7,214 nucleotides of DNA from an uncultured Deinococcales bacterium (GTDB lineage: Bacteria > Deinococcota > Deinococci > Deinococcales > Trueperaceae). The notes below the pieces were generated by a model, which searched no databases, had not been told where the DNA came from, and saw only the letters and a program-made list of their open reading frames with translations. This document shows, in pieces, positions 1 to 6,091 of the stretch (within the stretch, counting starts at the first letter, position 1; each line of letters opens with the position of its first letter). The position numbers were made by a program, and so were the translations under genes. The stretch is from the NCBI GenBank assembly GCA_937934635.1, contig CALGZD010000386.1, positions 1 to 7,214 on the forward strand, read 5' to 3'.

Positions 1-11
1 AGGTGTTAATG

Positions 12-482
12 ATGAGCGAAACAAAAGAACTAAAGCTAAACATTTCTAGAGTTCATAGTGAGCACCTCTACTACGCTGGCAATGCCATTGCACTCATCAG
101 CAAAGCAGACAACAACTTTGCCTACGAACTTTTAGGTCGACGAAACTGGATGCCAATAGGTGCAGTAAAACAAATAGTATGTAATCGCTCTGAAGCCTCA
201 GAAGTGATTAAAGAACTCGCTAAAGATGAGTTTAAAACACTTAAGTCTGGAGAAAAAGTTTATATGGTTACCGCAGAAGCCATCAGCTTTGAACATCCTG
301 AAACCGTATACTTTTTACTTAAAGCTACTAGCGGAAAAAAAGCAGTCTACTGGAGTCAGCACTCGCCTCATTGGCGTCTTGTATCTGTTACTAAACTTTT
401 AGAAAAAGAAGTTAAGCGAAAACAGCCTTGGACAAGAACTTTAATCGGTCGCTTGGCGGGACGTCATCGAGCTTCAATATAA
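12..482 (+). CDS. Hypothetical protein, basic C-terminal tail
   Basis: I do not recognise this protein of about 156 residues and assign no function. It has no signal peptide and no obvious membrane segment; it looks soluble, with mixed alpha/beta character (for example the strand-like KVYMVTAEAISF and VYFLLKATS). The last 27 residues are strongly basic (KLLEKEVKRKQPW, then GRLAGRHR), which could suit nucleic-acid or membrane-surface binding, but that is speculation. There are in-frame candidate starts at GTG 3, ATG 9 and ATG 12. An AGGTG at 1-5 sits best for ATG 12 (6-nt gap). The frame is open to the left edge, so a longer, truncated gene cannot be excluded. It is the only plus-strand gene here and converges on mutL. 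The coding call rests on the long open frame, the plausible ribosome site and a normal amino-acid composition. Confidence 0.7.
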   Translation: MSETKELKLNISRVHSEHLYYAGNAIALISKADNNFAYELLGRRNWMPIGAVKQIVCNRSEASEVIKELAKDEFKTLKSGEKVYMVTAEAISFEHPETVYFLLKATSGKKAVYWSQHSPHWRLVSVTKLLEKEVKRKQPWTRTLIGRLAGRHRASI

Positions 483-640
483 AATAGGGCAGTTCACCAG
501 ATTGCGTGTGTTGACTTGTGTAATCCTTGATTTAATCATATTGATTTGAGCCAATACACACGAAATCGGAAACCTTCATGTTTTAGGAAATATACTTTAA
601 GTTAGGTTTCATCTGGCATCCAAAACAAGGATGCACCCCT
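483..640. other. Convergent intergenic region, no clear terminator
   Basis: This is the gap between the stop codons of the small plus-strand gene and mutL. It holds a 6-bp hairpin, GCATCC at 616-621 against GGATGC at 629-634, with a 7-nt loop and no T-tract on either strand. It also has a short palindrome TGATTTAATCA at 528-538, a 7-bp spaced inverted repeat CGTGTGT (505-511) / ACACACG (556-562), and another, GAAACCT (569-575) / AGGTTTC (604-610). None is strong enough to call as a terminator or operator. Transcription of the two converging genes may end here by a factor-dependent route or by read-through. Confidence 0.4.
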
Positions 641-2296
641 TCACGTCTCAACTTTAGATGCTTTATCTACCTTCTTCAACGTGCTTCTTGAACCACGTCT
701 ACCAAAACGTCTTGCAAGTTCTAACTCACTCAAAACTAAAGCCGTAGGTCGCCCATGTGGACAGGACCAAGGTGTTTCGCACTGACCTAAAGTCTGAAGT
801 AGTGCTGTTGCATCTTTGCCACTTAAACTATGTCCTGCTTTAATTGCAGGTAAGCAAGCTAGTCTCGCAAGCACATTGCGCCATGCTTGTTCGAAGTCTA
901 AATCGTTCAACGTGCCTTTGACTACTTCTTGAATAAGGTTTGGATGACCTGCTAAAAGTAAGGGCACAGAGCGTAAGCGGTAGGTGGTGGGTCCGAAGGG
1001 CTCGAGCTCGAACCCCAACTCCCCTAAAACCACCTGTCTCTCTTGTATACTCGCCAACTCAGTAGGACTGAGTGAGATAATCTCTGGCTCAGTCAAAATC
1101 ACTGCTTCTTCTGCCACATAGCGGCGTTGCAATTCTTCAAACAAAATCCGTTCATGCGCTGCATGTTGGTCAATCACCCAAAGTTCATCCTGCGATTTCG
1201 CAATCAAGTATAAATCTTGATAACCACCTATAAACTCTAGCGCTGGAAAATTATTTTGTGGCGCATGACTGATTGCTTCAACTTCTCTAAAATCTGGCAA
1301 CGATTTTGCTAAAGGATGCGCTGCTAACAAATCCCGAATAGCCTCTTCAAAAAAAGCACAAACAGCTTCACTATCTAAAAAGCGAACAGCATTTTTTTCT
1401 GGTGAAGTATTCACCAACACTCGGTCAAAAGGAACTGTGAGGTTGACAATGCCAACAGGAAATTGATTGGCGGGTAACAGTTCTTTATAGACATCTAGCA
1501 AGCTCTTAAGTAGCTTATCAGGCCATTCTACCGCTCGACTATTTACAGAGAGCAATAATCTATCTCGCCTCGGTCTTGCCAACTCTGGTCTTGAAAGTAA
1601 ACCTTCAACGTTTAGTTGACCATTAGCATAGTTATCTGTATAGCCTAAAGGCAATAGTCGATTTGTAGTAACGCTCCCCCAAAAGAACTTAGCCGCTTCA
1701 AAAAAACTTCCACCAGCATAACTCCAGCGCTCTTTACCATCACTTGAAAAGCGCAAACTCAAATGCGGATGGTGAAGTAAGTATCTATGCAATAGCGTAA
1801 CTATTTTTTTGTTTTCAGTCTGAGCGCTATCCAAACTGCTAAGGCGTGCTGGTAAATGTGCAAAAAGATTTGATACCGTAACCGTCGTTCCTTCTGGTGC
1901 AGGCACATCACTGATACCTACCTCGTCACCTTGAGTCAGGAGTGACGCACCACCTAGTTGCTTTTTCGGTCTGGAAAGAATCTGAAGACTAGCAGCATAG
2001 CGAATGGCATACAGACCTTCACCCCGAAAACCCAAGGTCGAAATGGCATGAATATCTTCAAGCTTTGATGTGGCGTGAGCTTCAACTGCAAGCAGTAACT
2101 GCTCTCTAGCTACCCCCTTGCCATTGTCTTTGAGTTCGATTCGATCAATACCACCATTGACAATATTAAGCTCCATACGTGTACTGCCTGCATCAATAGC
2201 ATTATCAAAAATCTCTTTGACAACATCTACAGGTGCACGAATCACTTCTCCTGCGGCTATTTCTCGTATGAGTTCTGCTGGTAATTTGCGTATCAA
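641..2296 (-). CDS. mutL: DNA mismatch repair protein MutL, endonuclease type
   Basis: MutL couples mismatch recognition by MutS to strand incision. The N-terminal GHKL ATPase is complete (numbering from the chosen start): IAAGEVI at about 14-20, VVKE with E28, N32 and D35 (the Mg/ATP motif), DNGKG at 57-61, ATSKL at 75-79, GFRGEG at 89-94, and a lysine in the degenerate TSPEKNAVRF block at about 297-306. After a short linker the C-terminal domain has DQHAAHERILFE at 376-387, an exact DQHA(X)2E(X)4E metal motif of nicking MutL/PMS2 proteins, plus ACLPAIKA (480-487), CPHGRP (512-517) and FGRRG (531-535). A MutH-independent, self-nicking system is therefore expected. The protein has about 551 residues, short for MutL because of the linker. 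I chose TTG 2296 (MIRKLP): GGAG lies 9 nt upstream and a TATAAT box leaves a normal leader. The longest frame, from TTG 2329, has no ribosome site and would start almost at the mRNA end. One oddity is FDNAIDAG where the family usually has an ENS-type motif. Confidence 0.96.
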   Translation of the reverse strand: MIRKLPAELIREIAAGEVIRAPVDVVKEIFDNAIDAGSTRMELNIVNGGIDRIELKDNGKGVAREQLLLAVEAHATSKLEDIHAISTLGFRGEGLYAIRYAASLQILSRPKKQLGGASLLTQGDEVGISDVPAPEGTTVTVSNLFAHLPARLSSLDSAQTENKKIVTLLHRYLLHHPHLSLRFSSDGKERWSYAGGSFFEAAKFFWGSVTTNRLLPLGYTDNYANGQLNVEGLLSRPELARPRRDRLLLSVNSRAVEWPDKLLKSLLDVYKELLPANQFPVGIVNLTVPFDRVLVNTSPEKNAVRFLDSEAVCAFFEEAIRDLLAAHPLAKSLPDFREVEAISHAPQNNFPALEFIGGYQDLYLIAKSQDELWVIDQHAAHERILFEELQRRYVAEEAVILTEPEIISLSPTELASIQERQVVLGELGFELEPFGPTTYRLRSVPLLLAGHPNLIQEVVKGTLNDLDFEQAWRNVLARLACLPAIKAGHSLSGKDATALLQTLGQCETPWSCPHGRPTALVLSELELARRFGRRGSRSTLKKVDKASKVET

Positions 2297-2305
2297 GCCC
2301 TTAAT

Positions 2306-2309
2306 CTCC
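2306..2309 (-). promoter_or_regulatory. Ribosome binding site of mutL that decides its start
   Basis: GGAG on the minus strand, 9 nt before TTG 2296. It supports a start giving MIRKLPAEL, which lines up with the usual MutL N-terminus, instead of the upstream in-frame TTG at 2329. Confidence 0.65.
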
Positions 2310-2343
2310 AAAATGCTGCCTAGACCCAAAATAGTACTAGGGC

Positions 2344-2373
2344 ATTATACGCTTAATGAGCATGTGCATTGAA
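2344..2373 (-). promoter_or_regulatory. Predicted mutL promoter
   Basis: The minus strand has a perfect TATAAT at 2344-2349. A weak -35, TTCAAT (2368-2373), lies 18 bp upstream. Transcription would begin near 2337, giving a leader of about 40 nt to the TTG at 2296. The promoter lies just downstream of the lipoprotein terminator, so mutL appears to be transcribed independently. Confidence 0.6.
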
Positions 2374-2394
2374 GATGTTAGGGCAGTACATCAT

Positions 2395-2429
2395 AAAAAG
2401 AAGCAAGCCTCGTTTGGAGGCTTGCTTCT
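2395..2429 (-). terminator. Rho-independent terminator of the lipoprotein gene
   Basis: A perfect 13-bp stem (2399-2411 with 2417-2429) closes a 5-nt loop. On the minus strand it is followed by a run of Ts reading into 2395. The plus-strand side has no T-tract, so it acts leftwards, ending transcription from the lipoprotein gene about 140 nt after its stop codon and insulating the mutL promoter. Confidence 0.85.
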
Positions 2430-2438
2430 GCTCTTCTA

Positions 2439-2466
2439 CGATTAACTGACCTAAGTCAGTTAATCG
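2439..2466. repeat. Perfect 12-bp inverted repeat (hairpin or operator)
   Basis: CGATTAACTGAC (2439-2450) and its exact reverse complement (2455-2466) flank a 4-nt loop, CTAA. It lies just upstream, in the direction of transcription, of the lipoprotein terminator and in the 3' untranslated part of that mRNA. It has no T-tract of its own. It could be a transcript-stabilising stem, part of a double terminator, a protein-binding palindrome, or one copy of a dispersed repeat. The sequence alone does not decide. Confidence 0.7.
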
Positions 2467-2570
2467 GCGAGCTTCGTAACAAGTAGGAATGAACTCATTT
2501 AGTATGGGTCAACATTACGTGGAAACGCTTTGAGTATAGATAACTCTTTATGAATGTACTTAACTACTTC

Positions 2571-4274
2571 TTACTGTGAAGGTACTGAAAAATCAAAGGA
2601 TTGCGACATTCCAAGAGCCATATCAGAATTAATTACTTCTCCAGTGGAAAGCTTAAGTAACTTTGTACTAGCAGCATCATCTACACTGGCTAGAGGACCA
2701 AGACTCATGACTTGATAGCTATATGGAATCGGTGTACCTGGTGCACCAGATGGTGGATTAATTGGCATACCTTGAGAGCTTAAATCAGGCAGCTTAATTT
2801 TTGAATCTTTAGAAATGATAATAAAGAACTGACTTGATGCAGGCGAAAACACCTGCACAATATTGATACTATTTGTATCTCCAAATGGTGCCCACTGAAA
2901 CTCAGTATCGTAAGAAACATTTGTAGCATTGTTTGTTGGTAATGCTAGGGACGGAGCATCTGGAATCGTTATAGCCATAGTTGTATCACTTAAACCTAAG
3001 CCTTGCTTCAGAACACTACTATTTCGACCATTTATTGAGGTCGCTGATGCTGCGAATGTTAGGGTTGCATTATTGATTTGTGGTGTTACATAGTTGAAGT
3101 TTAGGTTAGCATTCGTTTCTTGTGCAAATTCAAGGCGTGTATTGCTATCAAAGTTAACCATCATTGATTTTTCGTCAAGCGTGTAACCTGTTGGCAATGT
3201 GATGCTTCCCCCAGCATTATTACTACCTAGTCCCGTTAATGTCACATTTTGATTATTTGTAGCACTTTGGTCAGCCAGCGTTACATCTAGGTTGCCATAG
3301 CCTGTATAGCTCATAGGCAGTGGATTCGCAATACTTTGTTTTTTCCATTGTAAAACGTGGATTTTACCTGTTGTGGTCGTTGGACCGAACCAATTCACCT
3401 GAACATCTGGTGACGCTGTACCTAATTCTCTATAATTACCGTTATTTGCTAAGCTGAAAGGCTCCAAGGCTTCTGGTGAACCAAAAGCACCTCTATGCAT
3501 ATGTTCGTTTGGTGGAGATGGCAAACTATCTGTATCACCTCTAAAAATGGCTTGCTTTGTTGGAACAATGCTAAAGTCAAACACAAACAAAGTAGGGTCA
3601 TCTTTGGTCAAACCCAAATAGGTTGTACTAAATTTTAGACCACTTGTCGAAATTGTAGCAATATCATAGGGCTTACTAACACCTGCAATTGTAAATTCAC
3701 CATCAGAATTAGTAATTCCAGTTAGTGCAGTGGTTACTAACTGCTGACTTGCAGGATCTTGTCCAAGAATAACAACAGGAATATTTGCAATAGGTTGCCC
3801 ACCAATGTCAATTACTGTGCCCGTGATGGTGGATGTTGATGGAGGTGGGGGGGGCGGTGGAGGTGGTGGTGCTGTACTAGCAGTAACAGTAAGTGTTACA
3901 CCTGCAGTTTTAGTGATTGCGCCTGATGTAGCCGTGACCGTCATCGGATATGTTCCAGCTGTAGCACTGCCAAGCGTTAAAGTACTCGTTGTGTTCGTAC
4001 TTGCTGGGTTAAAACTCGCTGTAACATCCGCAGGATTATTAATCGTAAGTGCAGCTTGGTCACTAAAGCCACCTGTTGGAGTAATCGTAATCGTCACGGT
4101 TGCAGAAGCACCTTCTATAATGCTTGGTGCTGCGTTACTAACAGCAATACTAAAACTGGGTGCCGGGGTCGGGGTTGGTGTCGGTGTCGGTGTTGGCGTA
4201 GTTGATGAAGGACACGCTGTAAGAAGTAATGTCAGCACAGGCAAAAGTACTAACAAGCTAAAATTCCTTGTCAT
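2571..4274 (-). CDS. Secreted multi-domain surface lipoprotein
   Basis: A 567-residue predicted lipoprotein. Residues 1-21 are a lipoprotein signal (MTRN, a hydrophobic core, then the lipobox LTAC) with lipidation expected on C21, the only cysteine. A (Thr-Pro)6 stalk covers about 26-37. An Ig-like beta domain rich in Thr/Val/Ala spans about 41-133. A run of ten prolines (136-145) leads to a carboxypeptidase-regulatory-like beta domain at about 148-225 (TGTVIDIGGQPIANIPVVIL, then TNSDGEFTIAGV). The rest is unrecognised, beta-rich and Asn/Thr/Ser-rich; about 438-527 resembles a fibronectin-III-like fold (PSLALPTNNATNVSYD, then FQWAPFG). No catalytic motif is visible; adhesion, envelope structure or ligand binding are all possible. 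ATG 4274 is chosen over ATG 4328 because AAGGAG sits 5 nt upstream, the signal peptide begins there, and the predicted -10 box overlaps the upstream ATG. It appears monocistronic, with its own promoter and terminator. Confidence 0.88.
   Translation of the reverse strand: MTRNFSLLVLLPVLTLLLTACPSSTTPTPTPTPTPTPAPSFSIAVSNAAPSIIEGASATVTITITPTGGFSDQAALTINNPADVTASFNPASTNTTSTLTLGSATAGTYPMTVTATSGAITKTAGVTLTVTASTAPPPPPPPPPPSTSTITGTVIDIGGQPIANIPVVILGQDPASQQLVTTALTGITNSDGEFTIAGVSKPYDIATISTSGLKFSTTYLGLTKDDPTLFVFDFSIVPTKQAIFRGDTDSLPSPPNEHMHRGAFGSPEALEPFSLANNGNYRELGTASPDVQVNWFGPTTTTGKIHVLQWKKQSIANPLPMSYTGYGNLDVTLADQSATNNQNVTLTGLGSNNAGGSITLPTGYTLDEKSMMVNFDSNTRLEFAQETNANLNFNYVTPQINNATLTFAASATSINGRNSSVLKQGLGLSDTTMAITIPDAPSLALPTNNATNVSYDTEFQWAPFGDTNSINIVQVFSPASSQFFIIISKDSKIKLPDLSSQGMPINPPSGAPGTPIPYSYQVMSLGPLASVDDAASTKLLKLSTGEVINSDMALGMSQSFDFSVPSQ
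3838..3871. repeat. Proline-codon G/C tract with an 8-base homopolymer
   Basis: This G-rich stretch of the plus strand is the template of ten consecutive proline codons in the lipoprotein gene. It contains a pure G8 run at 3847-3854 (C8 in the coding strand) and several further GG pairs, so it could slip in replication and might fold as a G-quadruplex on the template strand. Confidence 0.8.
4165..4200. repeat. Hexanucleotide tandem repeat encoding the Thr-Pro stalk
   Basis: Six tandem 6-bp units of the form GGNGTN encode the Thr-Pro repeat directly after the lipidated cysteine. The units differ at wobble positions (two adjacent GGTGTC units are identical). Unit gain or loss would keep the reading frame and only change the stalk length. 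Confidence 0.8.
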
Positions 4275-4279
4275 CTGAT

Positions 4280-4285
4280 CTCCTT
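4280..4285 (-). promoter_or_regulatory. Strong ribosome binding site of the lipoprotein gene
   Basis: AAGGAG on the minus strand, 5 nt before ATG 4274. It fixes the start at the lipoprotein signal (MTRNFS) and rejects the 18-residue upstream extension. Confidence 0.85.
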
Positions 4286-4326
4286 TATTTGACTCAGATA
4301 GTAGGGGATTTAGCTGAGGTAAATTC

Positions 4327-4355
4327 AATATACACTTGGCTACAATCAGTTACAA
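4327..4355 (-). promoter_or_regulatory. Predicted promoter of the lipoprotein gene
   Basis: A -35 TTGTAA (4350-4355), a 17-bp spacer and a -10 TATATT (4327-4332) on the minus strand match the vegetative consensus at 4/6 and 5/6. The start would fall near 4320, giving a leader of about 46 nt with the AAGGAG site in it. The flanking AT-rich stretch at about 4356-4420 could act as an upstream element. Confidence 0.65.
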
Positions 4356-4421
4356 CCAAATTTGAACAAAACTATTTGCAGCAATAAAAACCAGTTTTTT
4401 AATTTTGTTGCACAAACACCT

Positions 4422-4458
4422 ATAAAGAAAAATGCATGGCAAGTTACACCATGCATTT
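4422..4458 (-). terminator. Rho-independent terminator of the LysM/M23 gene
   Basis: A perfect 10-bp stem, AAATGCATGG with CCATGCATTT (4430-4439 and 4449-4458), has a 9-nt loop. On the minus strand it continues into a T-rich tail (TTCTTT). It lies about 30 nt after the stop of the LysM/M23 gene and upstream of the lipoprotein promoter. Confidence 0.8.
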
Positions 4459-4487
4459 GAAAATACGTTATCTATATTTAGTTTTAA

Positions 4488-5756
4488 CTATTCAACACGT
4501 TCCGCCCACTGTGCAGGATTTACAGGAATCCCCATAACCCGAAGTTCCCAGTGAACGTGTGCCGCTGTAACTAAACCTGTTGCCCCAGCATAGCCAATCA
4601 GTTGACCTTTAGTAACTTCTTCACCTTCACTAACCGTTAGCTCGCTCATGTGGCTATATGCCGAACATAAACCTACACCATGATCAAGAATAACGGCATT
4701 GCCTCTAATTACCAGTGCTTCTGCCAAACGTACAACGCCATTCTCAGCAGCGTAAACTGGTGTGCCCTCTCGACCTCTAAGGTCTAGTCCACGATGGTAA
4801 CTATTGAATGGTCCGCCGTTGTAAGCACGATTGATACCAAAGGCTGAGGTAAATTCTGGCGTATCTGTTGGATAGCGAAATGCACTCGTCCAACGCTGGA
4901 TAGGTTCAAAACGAGCACAGATGTCTGTTACTCTTTCTGATTCTAAGCGGCTTGTATCAGGCTCGAGCAGAGAGGTACTACTCGGTGGCAAGTTGATATT
5001 CTCTCTACCATAGTCAACCCCACCCACAGACATAGGCAGTGTCAAGTTAGTAACCGTACCGCTCATGCTGCTCATTTCCAGCTCAAGCGGATAGATGCCA
5101 GGCTCTTGCAAAACAGGTACAGCCAAAATTGCTGCTTGCTTGGTTATGTCACCTGGGGTTGGATAAAAGAAGTATTCTTGCCCTAAGAACATTGCCTTTA
5201 AAAAGCTTGCTTCAGTGAGTTCAACGTTCCAACCAAAAGATTGCCCCTGCCACGCCTCTGGCGGCACAAAGCTCATAGTGCTGATTGGGCTTGGGTACGT
5301 TTCTGGCCAAACGGCATCTGTAAAGACTTGGGGTTCTTGTGCTGCCGCTTGCAGTGCTTCACTCGTAACATCAGTGCTTACAGTTGTTGAGCCTGTACTG
5401 TTTGAACCCGTACTATTTGAAGCTGCACTGGCTGAATTAGTGCTTGTTCCATTTAGAATGGCATTGACTTCGTCCACAATAGAAGCATTTGGGTTAACAG
5501 GGTTAAGAAGTGCATCTTCTTGTGGCGTTACACCGTCAAAACTGACATTTAAAACCTGACCAACATAAATAGAATCTGGATTAGAAATGTTGTTGAGTTG
5601 AACGATTTGTCCGAGGCTTAGACCGTAGGCTCGAGCTATGGCATTAAGCGTGTCACCAGGCTGCACCTCGTAGGTCGTTCCCGATTGTTGGGCAGTAACT
5701 GGATTTAAAAGTAAAAGAAGTATACAAATAGCAAAAAGACGATAAATCGATTTCAT
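4488..5756 (-). CDS. Secreted LysM and M23 peptidoglycan endopeptidase
   Basis: A 422-residue cell-wall hydrolase of the LytM/NlpD type, expected to cut peptide cross-links in peptidoglycan outside the membrane. It has an N-terminal signal peptide with a likely cut after VTA at residue 22. One LysM domain covers about 28-73 (TYEVQPGDTLNAIARAYGL, then LNNISNPDSIYVGQVLNV). A Ser/Thr/Asn-rich linker (about 102-130) carries STGSNSTGST-like repeats. A beta-rich domain of about 145-245 resembles the Ig-like segment that often precedes M23 domains. The M23 domain is at about 293-418 with all expected residues: H321 and D325 in HRGLD, H369 in YSHMS, and H400/H402 in HVHWE. That makes it a probable active zinc enzyme, not a degenerate activator. 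No good Shine-Dalgarno precedes the ATG; a -10-like TATGCT ends 6 bp before it, suggesting a leaderless mRNA. It is followed by its own terminator. Read-through from the recN unit is possible, as no terminator is seen between them. Confidence 0.94.
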   Translation of the reverse strand: MKSIYRLFAICILLLLLNPVTAQQSGTTYEVQPGDTLNAIARAYGLSLGQIVQLNNISNPDSIYVGQVLNVSFDGVTPQEDALLNPVNPNASIVDEVNAILNGTSTNSASAASNSTGSNSTGSTTVSTDVTSEALQAAAQEPQVFTDAVWPETYPSPISTMSFVPPEAWQGQSFGWNVELTEASFLKAMFLGQEYFFYPTPGDITKQAAILAVPVLQEPGIYPLELEMSSMSGTVTNLTLPMSVGGVDYGRENINLPPSSTSLLEPDTSRLESERVTDICARFEPIQRWTSAFRYPTDTPEFTSAFGINRAYNGGPFNSYHRGLDLRGREGTPVYAAENGVVRLAEALVIRGNAVILDHGVGLCSAYSHMSELTVSEGEEVTKGQLIGYAGATGLVTAAHVHWELRVMGIPVNPAQWAERVE

Positions 5757-5762
5757 TCGGCT

Positions 5763-5790
5763 AGCATAACGTATTTATATGAAGATTCAA
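5763..5790 (-). promoter_or_regulatory. Predicted leaderless promoter of the LysM/M23 gene
   Basis: The minus strand has a -35-like TTGAAT (5785-5790), a 16-bp spacer and a -10-like TATGCT (5763-5768). Six bases later comes the ATG (5756), so the predicted transcription start coincides with the start codon. This geometry is the one described for abundant leaderless mRNAs in Deinococcus species. The lack of an AGGAGG-like site before the ATG fits. Confidence 0.5.
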
Positions 5791-5836
5791 GTTAAACTAT
5801 CCGCATGTGATATTTTTGGCTTTTACAGGCTTAAAC

Positions 5837-6091
5837 CTAAGCTTTTATCTTCTTCACAGGCATAGGCAGCTTAATATGCTTGTCAGCCTCTAACAAACTG
5901 CCATCATACCGTGTAAGCGCAGCAATCTCTTCAGCGTCACTCATATAGCCACAGTTCAAACACTCTAGTTCTGTAAAACCTTCATTGTACTGGTACGTAA
6001 TCGTATTGCTACTATCACAGTCAGGGCAGTGCTCTAAACCGTGGCTACTTTCAGCATCAAAGCTTGAACTATACGGTGGCTCATCAGACAT
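5837..6091 (-). CDS. Small zinc-ribbon protein coupled to recN
   Basis: An 84-residue acidic protein with one four-cysteine zinc ribbon: CPDC (C22, C25) and, 18 residues on, CLNC (C44, C47) followed by GY. The N-terminus is Ser/Glu/Asp-rich and the C-terminus is short and basic (PMPVKKIKA). The fold is typical of nucleic-acid-binding or protein-docking ribbons; the substrate and partner are unknown and no family name is assigned. Its ATG overlaps the recN stop by 8 bp (ATGTCTGA), and AGGAG at 6099-6103, inside recN, lies 7 nt upstream, so translation is very likely coupled to recN. Such coupling suggests, but does not prove, a role alongside RecN. No clear terminator follows; a small inverted repeat (GCTTA at 5829-5833 with TAAGC at 5838-5842) overlaps the stop but lacks a T-tract on the minus strand. 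Confidence 0.85.
   Translation of the reverse strand: MSDEPPYSSSFDAESSHGLEHCPDCDSSNTITYQYNEGFTELECLNCGYMSDAEEIAALTRYDGSLLEADKHIKLPMPVKKIKA

Noticed and set aside
511..538. TTGACT followed by a weak AT-rich box, resembling a plus-strand promoter in the convergent gap
   Set aside because: The best -10 at normal spacing (about 16-17 bp) is poor, and transcription would only run antisense into mutL. No small RNA with a terminator is visible.
616..634. GCATCC/GGATGC hairpin after mutL as a terminator
   Set aside because: Only 6 bp with a 7-nt loop and no T-tract on either strand.
2297..2329. N-terminal extension of MutL from TTG 2329
   Set aside because: No ribosome site, and it would start only about 8 nt after the predicted transcription start. 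The protein family begins at the MIRKLP position, which has GGAG 9 nt upstream.
3805..4278. Plus-strand open frame rich in Gly/Val opposite the lipoprotein gene
   Set aside because: It is a mirror of the proline, threonine-proline and Val/Thr codons of the real gene (glycine and GVGV runs). It has no ribosome site or domain.
4275..4328. 18-residue N-terminal extension of the lipoprotein from ATG 4328
   Set aside because: It would bury the signal peptide, it overlaps the predicted -10 box, and ATG 4274 has a strong AAGGAG.
5215..5559. Plus-strand open frame opposite the LysM/M23 gene
   Set aside because: A shadow of the well-supported peptidase gene, with low-complexity translation and no ribosome site.
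5829..5842. GCTTA/TAAGC inverted repeat at the end of the zinc-ribbon gene as its terminator
   Set aside because: The stem is 5 bp, overlaps the stop codon, and the T-rich side lies on the plus strand, where no gene ends.
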